Shown piece by piece: positions 8,934 to 15,607 of a DNA stretch of 21,346 bases. The DNA is from an uncultured Clostridia bacterium (GTDB taxonomy: Bacteria; Bacillota_A; Clostridia; TANB77; CAG-508). The number at the start of each line of letters is the position of its first letter. The stretch's first letter is position 1. The DNA is taken from the NCBI GenBank assembly GCA_947624715.1, contig CANQLO010000031.1, forward strand, positions 1 to 21,346. Direction: 5' to 3'. A program made the translations under genes and the position numbers. The notes under the pieces were generated by a model. It had not been told where the DNA came from, ran no database searches, and worked only from the letters and a program-made list of their open reading frames with translations.

Positions 8934-9293
8934 TTAGTCATTTAATGAAAATGTCAATTCTACATTACCACTACCTAAAATCTCTTTTAATTCATTTTGT
9001 AATACATTTTGTACTTTACCTAATTTAGTAAAATTCCAGCTGTTAGTATCATAATAAAGTGTTATTTGATTTCCTTGATACAATATTAAATCTCCTGCTT
9101 CTGTTGTAATATTTTTATCATTTGTTGGTAAACTAAATCCCAAGTTACCTACTTTTTCAAAATTTCCATAATCGTGTGCACTTATTGTTATATCTCCACT
9201 TTTTAGCTTTTCTAAAAATGCTTTAGCAGATGTATTATCTTCTAATTTTACATTTAATACCCTGTCATTTACTTTAATAATTATCTCATCCAT
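8934..9293 (-). CDS. Cyclophilin-like domain protein
   Basis: 119-residue protein matching the cyclophilin-like fold found in short Bacillota and archaeal proteins: MDEIIIKVNDRVLNVKLEDN, then the hallmark GDITISAHDYGNFEK, TTEAGDLILYQGNQITLYYD and SWNFTKLG. Function is unknown, and peptidyl-prolyl isomerase activity is not established for this family. I prefer ATG 9293 over the ATG five codons earlier because GGAGGG overlaps that earlier codon and is well spaced for 9293. Relatives often have a lipoprotein signal. Here none is present, although the frame stays open upstream (CETNYKYAGEDKKSSNN) to a TAA, which may be a worn linker. Confidence 0.78.
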   Translation of the reverse strand: MDEIIIKVNDRVLNVKLEDNTSAKAFLEKLKSGDITISAHDYGNFEKVGNLGFSLPTNDKNITTEAGDLILYQGNQITLYYDTNSWNFTKLGKVQNVLQNELKEILGSGNVELTFSLND

Positions 9294-9420
9294 ATTAATT
9301 CCCTCCATATTATTTGAACTTTTTTTATCTTCACCGGCATATTTATAATTAGTCTCGCATCTAATAACATCATTTACAAATTGTTACTTCAACTGCCATT
9401 TTGAATAATATTTATTTGTT

Positions 9421-9960
9421 TTATTCTTTATTCTCACTAATATTTATGTTATATACCAAACCATTTTCCCCAATTTCACACTTAACATTATATTTATGAT
9501 TATTCTTTAGTTTATTTATGAATTCATATCCATCATATTTATCTCCATTAAAAGTCATTGAGACTTGTTGCTCCAATGCGGCGTTAGAGGTAATAACCTC
9601 CGAAATAAGGCTTCGCACTCTTGAACCTCTGACCTCTTCTCCTTCATATTCTAAAAATTTATCATTAAAAGGTCGTATTTCATAATATATTAGTGAAATA
9701 TCGTCTGTTTGTAAATCTACTGGTTCTTCTGGTGGAGCATATTTTTCCCATCTAAACACTGTTACTTTTTCTCCATTAGTAAAAACATAGGTGTATACAA
9801 AAATTCCTTTATCAACATAATCTACATTTCCTCTATCACTATTATATCTTATTTTTATTAAAGCATTGTTATCAAATACTTTTGCTTGTATTGTATCTAC
9901 TAATACGATAATTACTAAAACAATAAAAATTATTAGAAATATTTTTATAACTTTTTTCAT
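9421..9960 (-). CDS. Membrane-anchored extracytoplasmic protein of unknown function
   Basis: 179 residues with one N-terminal hydrophobic helix (about 5-26, KIFLIIFIVLVIIVLV) acting as signal anchor, then a hydrophilic domain presumably outside the membrane. I do not recognise the domain. A central segment APPEEPVDLQTDDISLIYYE resembles a segment of the DUF3267-type protein nearby, suggesting related external domains or a shared interaction. No lipobox cysteine is visible. TTGGAGGTAG precedes the ATG and a good promoter lies upstream. One of its arginines is encoded by CGA, showing that other CGN codons are used normally here. Confidence 0.7.
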   Translation of the reverse strand: MKKVIKIFLIIFIVLVIIVLVDTIQAKVFDNNALIKIRYNSDRGNVDYVDKGIFVYTYVFTNGEKVTVFRWEKYAPPEEPVDLQTDDISLIYYEIRPFNDKFLEYEGEEVRGSRVRSLISEVITSNAALEQQVSMTFNGDKYDGYEFINKLKNNHKYNVKCEIGENGLVYNINISENKE

Positions 9961-10000
9961 ATACTACCTCCAAGAATATAAATTACTCTTATCCAATTAA

Positions 10001-10029
10001 AGTATAACAAAAAAGTAAATGATTGTAAA
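10001..10029 (-). promoter_or_regulatory. Promoter of the membrane-anchored protein gene
   Basis: -35 TTTACA (10029-10024), 17-base spacer, -10 TATACT (10006-10001), about 40 bases upstream of the ATG at 9960. Confidence 0.65.
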
Positions 10030-10071
10030 CACAACCACTTGTTTATATAAATTTGAATTATTTTTTAGATT

Positions 10072-10185
10072 TTAGCATTTTTTTATACAAATTACAATTA
10101 AATATCCTATTATAATTCCTAAAAAGTTCATTATCAAATCATCAATATCGAAACTTCTTCCTATAATTGGTTGTAATAGGAAATT
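10072..10185 (-). pseudogene. VanZ-family C-terminal remnant
   Basis: A 37-codon open stretch reads LLQPIIGRSFDIDDLIMNFL followed by GIIIGYLIVICIKKC and a stop. This is the conserved final helix region of VanZ-like membrane proteins (Q-x(4)-GRSFDIDD-x(2)-N-x-L-G-x-x-x-GY). An in-frame TGA lies directly before it and the rest of the gene is missing, so only the tail survives after the thioredoxin gene. Confidence 0.75.
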
Positions 10186-10200
10186 TCAATGCTTTTTAAT

Positions 10201-10713
10201 TTATTTTATTATTCCTTCAATTTCAGATTTACTTACAGCACCAATAATTCTATTAACTTCTTCTCCATTTTTTATCACGATAAAAGTTGGAATTGATATT
10301 ACATTATATCTTACTGCTAAATCTTCTTCTTCATCAACATTAATTTTCCCAACAACAATATCCTTATTTTCTTCTGCAATTTTTTCAATTATAGGTGACA
10401 TCATTTGACATGGACCACACCAATCAGCATAAAAATCTACTAATACTATTTTTTCGCTTTTTAAAGCTTCTTCCTCAAAATTTTCACTTGTTAATTTTAC
10501 CATTTTTACATCCTCCTCAATAATATTTTGTTCTCCTGATTTATCTTCTAATATACTCGTATTATTACCAGTAATCTCATCACTTAAACTACTATTTTCA
10601 TTCGAATCATTAAGCAAATTATTTTCCGAATAGTTATTAATAAATTTACTTGCTCCTATTAAACTTACTATAAATACTATTAGAATAACAATAAGTACTG
10701 TTTTCTTAGCCAT
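10201..10713 (-). CDS. Membrane-anchored thioredoxin with nested cytosolic start
   Basis: 170 residues: an N-terminal hydrophobic anchor (about 5-24), a polar Ser/Asn/Glu-rich linker (25-70), then a complete thioredoxin of about 100 residues from M71 with active site WCGPC (W98-C102) and cis-proline context ISIPTFIV (P142). It likely receives electrons outside the membrane from CcdA, encoded 28 bases upstream, and reduces or repairs protein disulphides. Codons 66-70 carry AGGAGG eight bases before ATG 10503 (M71), a textbook ribosome binding site that would also give a free cytosolic thioredoxin (MVKLTSENFEEE). This looks like a classical trx gene extended upstream by an anchor and linker while keeping its own start. 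Confidence 0.93.
   Translation of the reverse strand: MAKKTVLIVILIVFIVSLIGASKFINNYSENNLLNDSNENSSLSDEITGNNTSILEDKSGEQNIIEEDVKMVKLTSENFEEEALKSEKIVLVDFYADWCGPCQMMSPIIEKIAEENKDIVVGKINVDEEEDLAVRYNVISIPTFIVIKNGEEVNRIIGAVSKSEIEGIIK
10504..10514 (-). promoter_or_regulatory. Internal ribosome binding site inside thioredoxin gene
   Basis: AGGAGG followed by ATGTAAAA and then ATG (10503-10501, Met71) fits an efficient start for the 100-residue soluble thioredoxin. The surrounding codons (GAG GAG GAT GTA AAA) belong to the linker, so the site is embedded in coding sequence. Confidence 0.7.
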
Positions 10714-10741
10714 TGTTTCTCACCTCTTTAAATTAACTTCT

Positions 10742-11377
10742 TTAAAAGAATATTGTATAAATACCCATTATTATAAGTAAAAGTCCTGATATCTTTTTTA
10801 TTATACCATAATGTTTTTTTATAAAAGTAAATAATGTTTTTAGTTTTTCAATTAATATCGTTGAAATTATAAATGGAATGCCAAGACCTATTGAATATAT
10901 GATTATTAATGTTATTCCTTTTATTATATCTTGATTTTTAGCTATTAATAATAAAGCCGAACTTAAAAATGCTCCAACGCAAGGGGTCCAACTAATTGTA
11001 AATACTATTCCAAAAAGCATTGCTTTTAAAAAGCTTAATTTTTCCATATTCATTTTTATATTTTGCGTTTTATTTAAAAATTTTATTTTAAAAACTTCCA
11101 TATAGTTAAATCCAAAAATTATTATTAATATTCCAAATGCTATCTTAAAATATTGCATATTTTTACTAACAATATTCCCAAAAGTGCTAGCAAATACTGA
11201 CAATAGCACAAAAATAAGTGTAAATCCAAGCACAAAACCAATTGAATTTATTACTGCCTTTTTTAAATTTTTTTCTTCTTCACCAGTAAAATAAGCAATA
11301 TATATTGGTATCATTGGAAGGACACAAGGTGATATAAAACTTGCTATTCCTTCTAATAAAATAAGTAAATATTCCAC
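10742..11377 (-). CDS. ccdA: CcdA-family transmembrane thiol-disulphide reductase
   Basis: 211-residue polytopic protein of the CcdA/DsbD core family. It passes electrons from cytoplasmic thioredoxin across the membrane to an external thioredoxin-like partner. The two redox cysteines are in their usual helices: SFISPCVLP (C18) and ISWTPCVGAFLSS (C133). About six hydrophobic helices and the length are normal. Start is GTG at 11377 behind GAAAGGAG. It is followed after 28 bases by the membrane-anchored thioredoxin, its evident partner. That thioredoxin also has an internal start, so the locus could supply both the cytosolic electron donor and the external acceptor. Confidence 0.94.
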   Translation of the reverse strand: MEYLLILLEGIASFISPCVLPMIPIYIAYFTGEEEKNLKKAVINSIGFVLGFTLIFVLLSVFASTFGNIVSKNMQYFKIAFGILIIIFGFNYMEVFKIKFLNKTQNIKMNMEKLSFLKAMLFGIVFTISWTPCVGAFLSSALLLIAKNQDIIKGITLIIIYSIGLGIPFIISTILIEKLKTLFTFIKKHYGIIKKISGLLLIIMGIYTIFF

Positions 11378-11404
11378 CTTTTTTATTCTCCTTTCAACTT
11401 ATAT

Positions 11405-11431
11405 TTACACATAAATATCAACTTTTTTCAT
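11405..11431 (-). CDS. Possible 8-codon leader ORF before ccdA
   Basis: ATG AAA AAA GTT GAT ATT TAT GTG TAA, preceded by AGGAGA at workable distance and by the leader motif AAATAGTAAGT. It is either a short leader peptide or the broken start of a lost gene. No family can be named from eight residues. Confidence 0.3.
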   Translation of the reverse strand: MKKVDIYV

Positions 11432-11509
11432 AATGCTTTGTTCTCCTAATACTTACTATTTGTCTGATTAATATAGTAGTTCCTTCCCCAATTACAATAC
11501 ATTTCATTC

Positions 11510-12235
11510 CTATAAATCAATCCTTTTTATAAATTCATATATAATTTCTTGACATTTTCTAGCAATACTAGGTTCATAATCCTCTTTTAATATTTCATTA
11601 TTTGATATTATTCTTATAGAAATTGCTGGAATATTAAAATAATTTGAAACTTTATAAACACCAGCAGTTTCCATCTCCTCACATAAAGTTTCATATTTTT
11701 CATTTAAATATAGTATTCTATCAATTTCTCTATTCCAAATATCTCCGCTTCCTATTACTCCAATATGAACTGGATTTTTTGAAATATGAGGAATTACATT
11801 TTTTGCTAGTTCTAATAAATCTTTATTTGCATAATTATAATTTTGGGTAATATCATCTTCAGATTTATACTCTTGTATAACCCAATTTTCTATATTACTT
11901 CCTTTTCCTTCTTCTAAGTGATTCGAAAGAAATGAGTTGATTTGAATATATTTTTCACCAATTATCAAATCTCCTCTATGAATATTCTTTCCGTGACCTC
12001 CAGATGTTCCTTGATTTATTATACATTTTGGAGAAAACTTTAAAATAGCTATCGTTGTAGCAGAAGCAGAATTAATTTCTCCTACATTAGTTTTAGAAAT
12101 AACTACGTCTATTTTTCCATAATTTCCTTTGAAGAATAAATATTTTCCAATTAAAATTTCTTCTTTATTTTCTAATTTTTCTATCAAATAATCAATTTCG
12201 GAACTTTCAGCTCCTTGAATTATAATAGGCTTCAT
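11510..12235 (-). CDS. Nucleosidase/phosphorylase-superfamily enzyme (MTA/SAH nucleosidase-like)
   Basis: 241 residues of the PNP_UDP_1 fold, nearest to 5'-methylthioadenosine/S-adenosylhomocysteine nucleosidases, which split adenine from these by-products. Visible are a ribose/phosphate-site stretch NQGTSGGHGKNIHRGD (74-89) and the nucleoside-binding CEEMETAGVYKV (185-196, Met188/Glu189). In E. coli MtnN the catalytic Asp sits in an ISD motif; here the same place reads ISNNE (210-214), with Asn. Some related clades also carry Asn, so a different substrate or a phosphorolytic reaction is possible. AGGAGAA precedes the ATG. It follows tcdA by 34 bases, probably on the same transcript. Confidence 0.82.
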   Translation of the reverse strand: MKPIIIQGAESSEIDYLIEKLENKEEILIGKYLFFKGNYGKIDVVISKTNVGEINSASATTIAILKFSPKCIINQGTSGGHGKNIHRGDLIIGEKYIQINSFLSNHLEEGKGSNIENWVIQEYKSEDDITQNYNYANKDLLELAKNVIPHISKNPVHIGVIGSGDIWNREIDRILYLNEKYETLCEEMETAGVYKVSNYFNIPAISIRIISNNEILKEDYEPSIARKCQEIIYEFIKRIDL

Positions 12236-12269
12236 ATTCTATTCTCCTAAAAAACTTACTATTTCTTCT

Positions 12270-13022
12270 TTACTTTTTAATTATATCTTTTATTATCTCT
12301 CCTGCTATAATTAGACCAGCTACTGATGGAACAAATGATATGCTTCCTGGTACTTGATTTCTAATTGTACATTTTCTTTTTGTTCCAGGAGGACATATAC
12401 ATCCTGTTTTACAGCTACTATTTTCTGTTTCATCTGGAATAAGTGGTTCTTCTTTTGAATAAACTACTTTTAATTCTTTAATTCCTCTTGCTCTTAATTC
12501 TTTTCTCATAACTTTTGCTAGAGGGCAGACACTTGTTTTATAAATATCTGTTACTTCAAATTTAGTTGGATCTAGTTTATTTCCTGTTCCCATACATGAT
12601 ATAATTGGAATATTTAGCTTATTAGCTCTTATAACTAATTCTATTTTTGCAGTTACTGTATCAACGCTATCCACAATATAATCAACTGTATTATCTAATA
12701 TTTCTTTACTATCTGGCATAAAAAATTCCTGATATGTTTCAACATTTGCATTTGGATTAATATCTAATATTCTTTCCTTTGCAACATCTACCTTATATTT
12801 TCCTACTGTCTTACGAGTAGCAATAAGCTGTCTATTTAAATTTGTTAAACAAACCTTATCATCATCAACTAATATAAAATTACCAATCCCAGCTCTTACT
12901 AGCCCTTCAACAACGAAAGAACCCACTCCTCCAATACCGAACACAGCTACTTTTGCTTTTTTTAATTTTTCAACTGATTCATTTCCTATTAGTAATTCTG
13001 TTCTTGAAAATTGATTTAACAT
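12270..13022 (-). CDS. tcdA: tRNA threonylcarbamoyladenosine dehydratase TcdA
   Basis: 250-residue ThiF/E1-like ATP-dependent enzyme that cyclises t6A at position 37 of ANN-decoding tRNAs to the hydantoin form. Present are the nucleotide-binding loop GIGGVG (29-34), DDDKVCLTNLNRQ (53-65), SVDTVTAKIEL and the family-specific Cys cluster SSCKTGCICPP (C204, C208, C210) with C218. Length matches the CsdL/YgdL family. GGTGGAATAGG precedes the ATG. Its own promoter lies in the gap after the XRE gene, and the nucleosidase-family gene follows closely. Confidence 0.95.
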   Translation of the reverse strand: MLNQFSRTELLIGNESVEKLKKAKVAVFGIGGVGSFVVEGLVRAGIGNFILVDDDKVCLTNLNRQLIATRKTVGKYKVDVAKERILDINPNANVETYQEFFMPDSKEILDNTVDYIVDSVDTVTAKIELVIRANKLNIPIISCMGTGNKLDPTKFEVTDIYKTSVCPLAKVMRKELRARGIKELKVVYSKEEPLIPDETENSSCKTGCICPPGTKRKCTIRNQVPGSISFVPSVAGLIIAGEIIKDIIKK

Positions 13023-13047
13023 TTCCTATTCCACCTTTTAATATATA

Positions 13048-13076
13048 ATTATAATTGTATCTTTTGTTACTGTAAC
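13048..13076 (-). promoter_or_regulatory. Promoter of tcdA and the following nucleosidase gene
   Basis: -35 GTTACA (13076-13071), 17-base spacer, -10 TATAAT (13053-13048). A small GTTAC-A-GTAAC inverted repeat overlaps the -35. Confidence 0.55.
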
Positions 13077-13080
13077 TTTT

Positions 13081-14232
13081 TTAATTGACAAATATATTAT
13101 TAAAATTGTTTTTTACAAATTCATTATCATTCATTTTGTTTTCTAAATATTTGTTAAAATTATCTTTGTTTATCTCATTATTTATTATATCTTTATAATT
13201 AGGATATAAATTTTGGACTTGATTTCTATTTACTTTATACGAATTGCCACTAAAATTAAAAGTAATATCTTGAACATTATCAATTAAAGAAAATATTGAT
13301 AATGTATTATATAATAAACATTTTTCTAAATATTGATTTTCATTTATATACCAATCTGTAATATGATAGTCAATAGTTAATCCCAAATTCTTTGAATCTA
13401 TTTTAAACACATATCCATACTCTGAAAGAGGCAAACTATCTATTAAATGACTAACATTACTGTTATTGCCTACATATTTATTTTTAAATTTTATAATATT
13501 GTCAATTCCCGCTTCATCTCTATTAAATGGAGTTACAGGTATAGTTTCTTCTGTATAAATTTTTTCTGTATCAACTATATAATATTCATTTTTTGTATTT
13601 CTATTTATTCTATAAACATTGCAAAGTGGTGCTTTATAAATAATCATATCATCATTTGTTTCTATTAAGTAAGAAAATCTAGGTGCTACTTTATTTAGCC
13701 TTACATTCGCATAATCTATTCCTAATAATATTATTAAGCCTAGTGCAAAATAGCCAAAATTAAGAAATAATCTTTTTATATATGATTTTTTCTTATTAAG
13801 TTTTGCAAAACCTATTAAAGATATAATTAGTCCAAATATAGAATAAATTGAGCCCCAGCTACTTTCTGATGGAAATATAGTAAATGCTGTAAAAGTAAGT
13901 CCAAGTCCAAAAAGCATTAAAATTTCTGCAATTACTTTATTTTTTTCATACACTTTTTTATTTGTATAATCTATTGTACTAATGATATTTTCTTCTAGCT
14001 TTTCTTGATAATGTTCTTTATCTACTTTCTCTCCACTAATCAAATCATTTAATGTTACACCTAATTCTTCACTTAATGGTTTAAGTAAAGAAATATCTGG
14101 CATATAATTTCCATTTTCCCATCTCGAAATTGTTTTTGATGTTACTCCTAATTTTTCTGCCAAGCCCTCCTGTGTTAATTTTTTTTCTTTCCTTTTCTCT
14201 GCTATAAATTTTCCAATTTTAATAGTATCCAT
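13081..14232 (-). CDS. XRE-family regulator fused to a membrane and DUF4825-like domain
   Basis: 383 residues. An N-terminal XRE helix-turn-helix (about 6-60: EKRKEKKLTQEGLAEKLGVTSKTISRWENG) is followed by a linker, three or four hydrophobic segments (about 103-172), and a C-terminal ~200-residue domain. Within that, NKYVGNNSNVSHLIDSLPL and LGLTIDYH resemble DUF4825, which is probably extracytoplasmic. It could be a membrane-bound one-component sensor whose external domain controls a DNA-binding head. ATG 14232 is chosen over an upstream in-frame start at 14292 because AAAGGAGAG is ideally placed and the XRE fold begins directly after. Candidate operator repeats lie upstream. Target genes are unknown. 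Confidence 0.8.
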   Translation of the reverse strand: MDTIKIGKFIAEKRKEKKLTQEGLAEKLGVTSKTISRWENGNYMPDISLLKPLSEELGVTLNDLISGEKVDKEHYQEKLEENIISTIDYTNKKVYEKNKVIAEILMLFGLGLTFTAFTIFPSESSWGSIYSIFGLIISLIGFAKLNKKKSYIKRLFLNFGYFALGLIILLGIDYANVRLNKVAPRFSYLIETNDDMIIYKAPLCNVYRINRNTKNEYYIVDTEKIYTEETIPVTPFNRDEAGIDNIIKFKNKYVGNNSNVSHLIDSLPLSEYGYVFKIDSKNLGLTIDYHITDWYINENQYLEKCLLYNTLSIFSLIDNVQDITFNFSGNSYKVNRNQVQNLYPNYKDIINNEINKDNFNKYLENKMNDNEFVKNNFNNIFVN

Positions 14233-14290
14233 AATTTTTCTCTCCTTTCGTTTTAAGAATAGCAAAAAATCAGAAAAATTAACACCCCAC

Positions 14291-14330
14291 AAATAGCGAA
14301 TTGCCTTTTTTACTAGAAAAATAGGGAATT
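14291..14330 (-). promoter_or_regulatory. Candidate operator repeats before XRE gene
   Basis: On the plus strand AAATAGCGAATT (14291-14302) and AAATAGGGAATT (14319-14330) are direct repeats, 11 of 12 identical, 28 bases apart. A weaker third copy (GAATAGCAAAAA) is at 14257-14268. They lie 60-100 bases upstream of the start and would suit autoregulation by the XRE protein. Confidence 0.4.
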
Positions 14331-14379
14331 ATAGTTACTTCATATTTTCTTTAGATAAGCTAAATAATTCAATCAAATA

Positions 14380-15607
14380 TTAATTTTGTTTATCTTTATA
14401 CATATTTATTAAATCCTTAAAGCTCATTTTTGTACCATAATTTAATATTGCATTTGAATATATCTTTATCGCTACTTTTGCTATAACTAATATTGAAACT
14501 ATTAAAATTGCAATAGATATGGCTACATCTGTTCCACTTGCTAATCCCATCATAATTCTAAAAGGCATACAAAATGGTGACGATATTGGAAATAGTGAAG
14601 CAAATATATTAAGTTCATTTGTTGGATTCATCATTGTAAAGTATGATAAATAAAATCCTACAACTGCAAGTATTGCAACTGGTCCATTAGCTGATTGTAT
14701 ATCTTCTGGTTTGCTTACAGTTGAGCCTGTTAAAGCATATAATAAAGCATAAGTAAAATATCCCAATATAAAATATATAATAGTAACAATTCCTAAATAT
14801 ACTGTGATACTAGACATATCTAATACTGCATTCAATAATTCTGGTTCTAAGAATGTTTTTGCACTTATTAAAGCTGTTCCTACAATCAATATCATTTGTA
14901 ATAGTCCTACAATACCTATTCCCAATGTTTTTCCGAAGCACAATTGTTTTAGGACTAGTTGATGTAACTAATGTTTCCATTATTTTTGATGTTTTTTCTG
15001 TCGTTATAGAACTTGATACTTGATATGCACAGAAATATATAGCATAAAATAATACAATAGACATTAACATCATAACAAATACATTTCCATTCACTTCTTC
15101 TTCATTAGTTTGTTCTATACTAAATTCAAAATTAGGAGTAATTGCTTGTATTTGCTCTTCAGTTAAACCCAATTTACTAATTTGAATATGAGAATATAAA
15201 GAGTTAATTGAATTTATTATATTTTCAGGTACTTCACTTATCATTGTTGTATTTTCTACTATATATCTAATTTTTATATTGTTTTCTTGTTTTTCTATCA
15301 TTATAGCCTCAGCTATTTCTTCATTTTCTATCTTTTCTTTTATTTCCTTAAAACTTGCCTTTTCTATTTCCACATCATAACCTAAATCTGCTTGTTTTAA
15401 AAGTTCTAAGTTACCTTCAAATACGTTATCATTATCTACAATTAAAAGTTTATCTCCAGTTGTTTCTCCTGTAAAAGATTTTATGATATTAGGTACATTA
15501 AATCCAACCAATATTAATACTAAAATAATTAATGTTGATATTATAAATGACTTTCTTTTTATCATATCTTTTATTGTAAACTTCATTACAGTTATTATAT
15601 CTTTCAT
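14380..15607 (-). CDS. ABC-2 type exporter permease (NatB/YhaP-like), 408 aa after +1 shift
   Basis: Permease partner of the ATPase directly upstream (ATGA overlap at 15604-15607). The first 224 codons give the N-terminal helix (FIISTLIILVLILVGF), a ~120-residue extracytoplasmic domain, the second helix (FVMMLMSIVLFYAIYF) and the hallmark TTEKTSKIMETLVTS. They end at TSPKTIVL, where the next zero-frame codon is CGG (14935-14933). The zero frame then runs on as unrelated sequence for 41 codons. Skipping the C continues GKTLGIGIVGLLQMI with the remaining helices for 184 residues to the stop at 14380. The joined 408-residue protein has the normal NatB length, and the join VLGKTLGIG is the usual family sequence. 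Likely exports sodium, lipids or a peptide; the substrate is not deducible. Confidence 0.9.
14932..14938 (-). other. +1 frameshift site CTT CGG A in ABC-2 permease
   Basis: GTG CTT CGG AAA AAC (zero frame) versus GTG CTT GGA AAA ACA after skipping the C. The latter restores the family segment IVLGKTLGIG. Same heptamer core as the FtsX permease site (CTT CGG). Confidence 0.87.

Noticed and set aside
9294..9420. Additional small gene in the gap before the cyclophilin-like gene
   Set aside because: The open frame CETNYKYAGEDKKSSNN joins the downstream gene but has no start codon before a TAA, and the short ATG frame ends after eight codons.
744..14938. Sequencing or assembly error as the explanation of the four frame changes
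   Set aside because: All four fall exactly on in-frame CGG. Other CCGAA/CCGAG contexts on the plus strand (2717, 9600, 10625, 10937, 12938, 17934) are undisturbed when out of frame. An error process cannot know the reading frame. Raw reads would still be worth checking.
744..14938. CGG reassigned to another single amino acid or to stop
   Set aside because: Reading CGG as any residue keeps the wrong frame, which soon hits stops, for example nine codons into the FtsX gene. Only a one-base skip restores the proteins.
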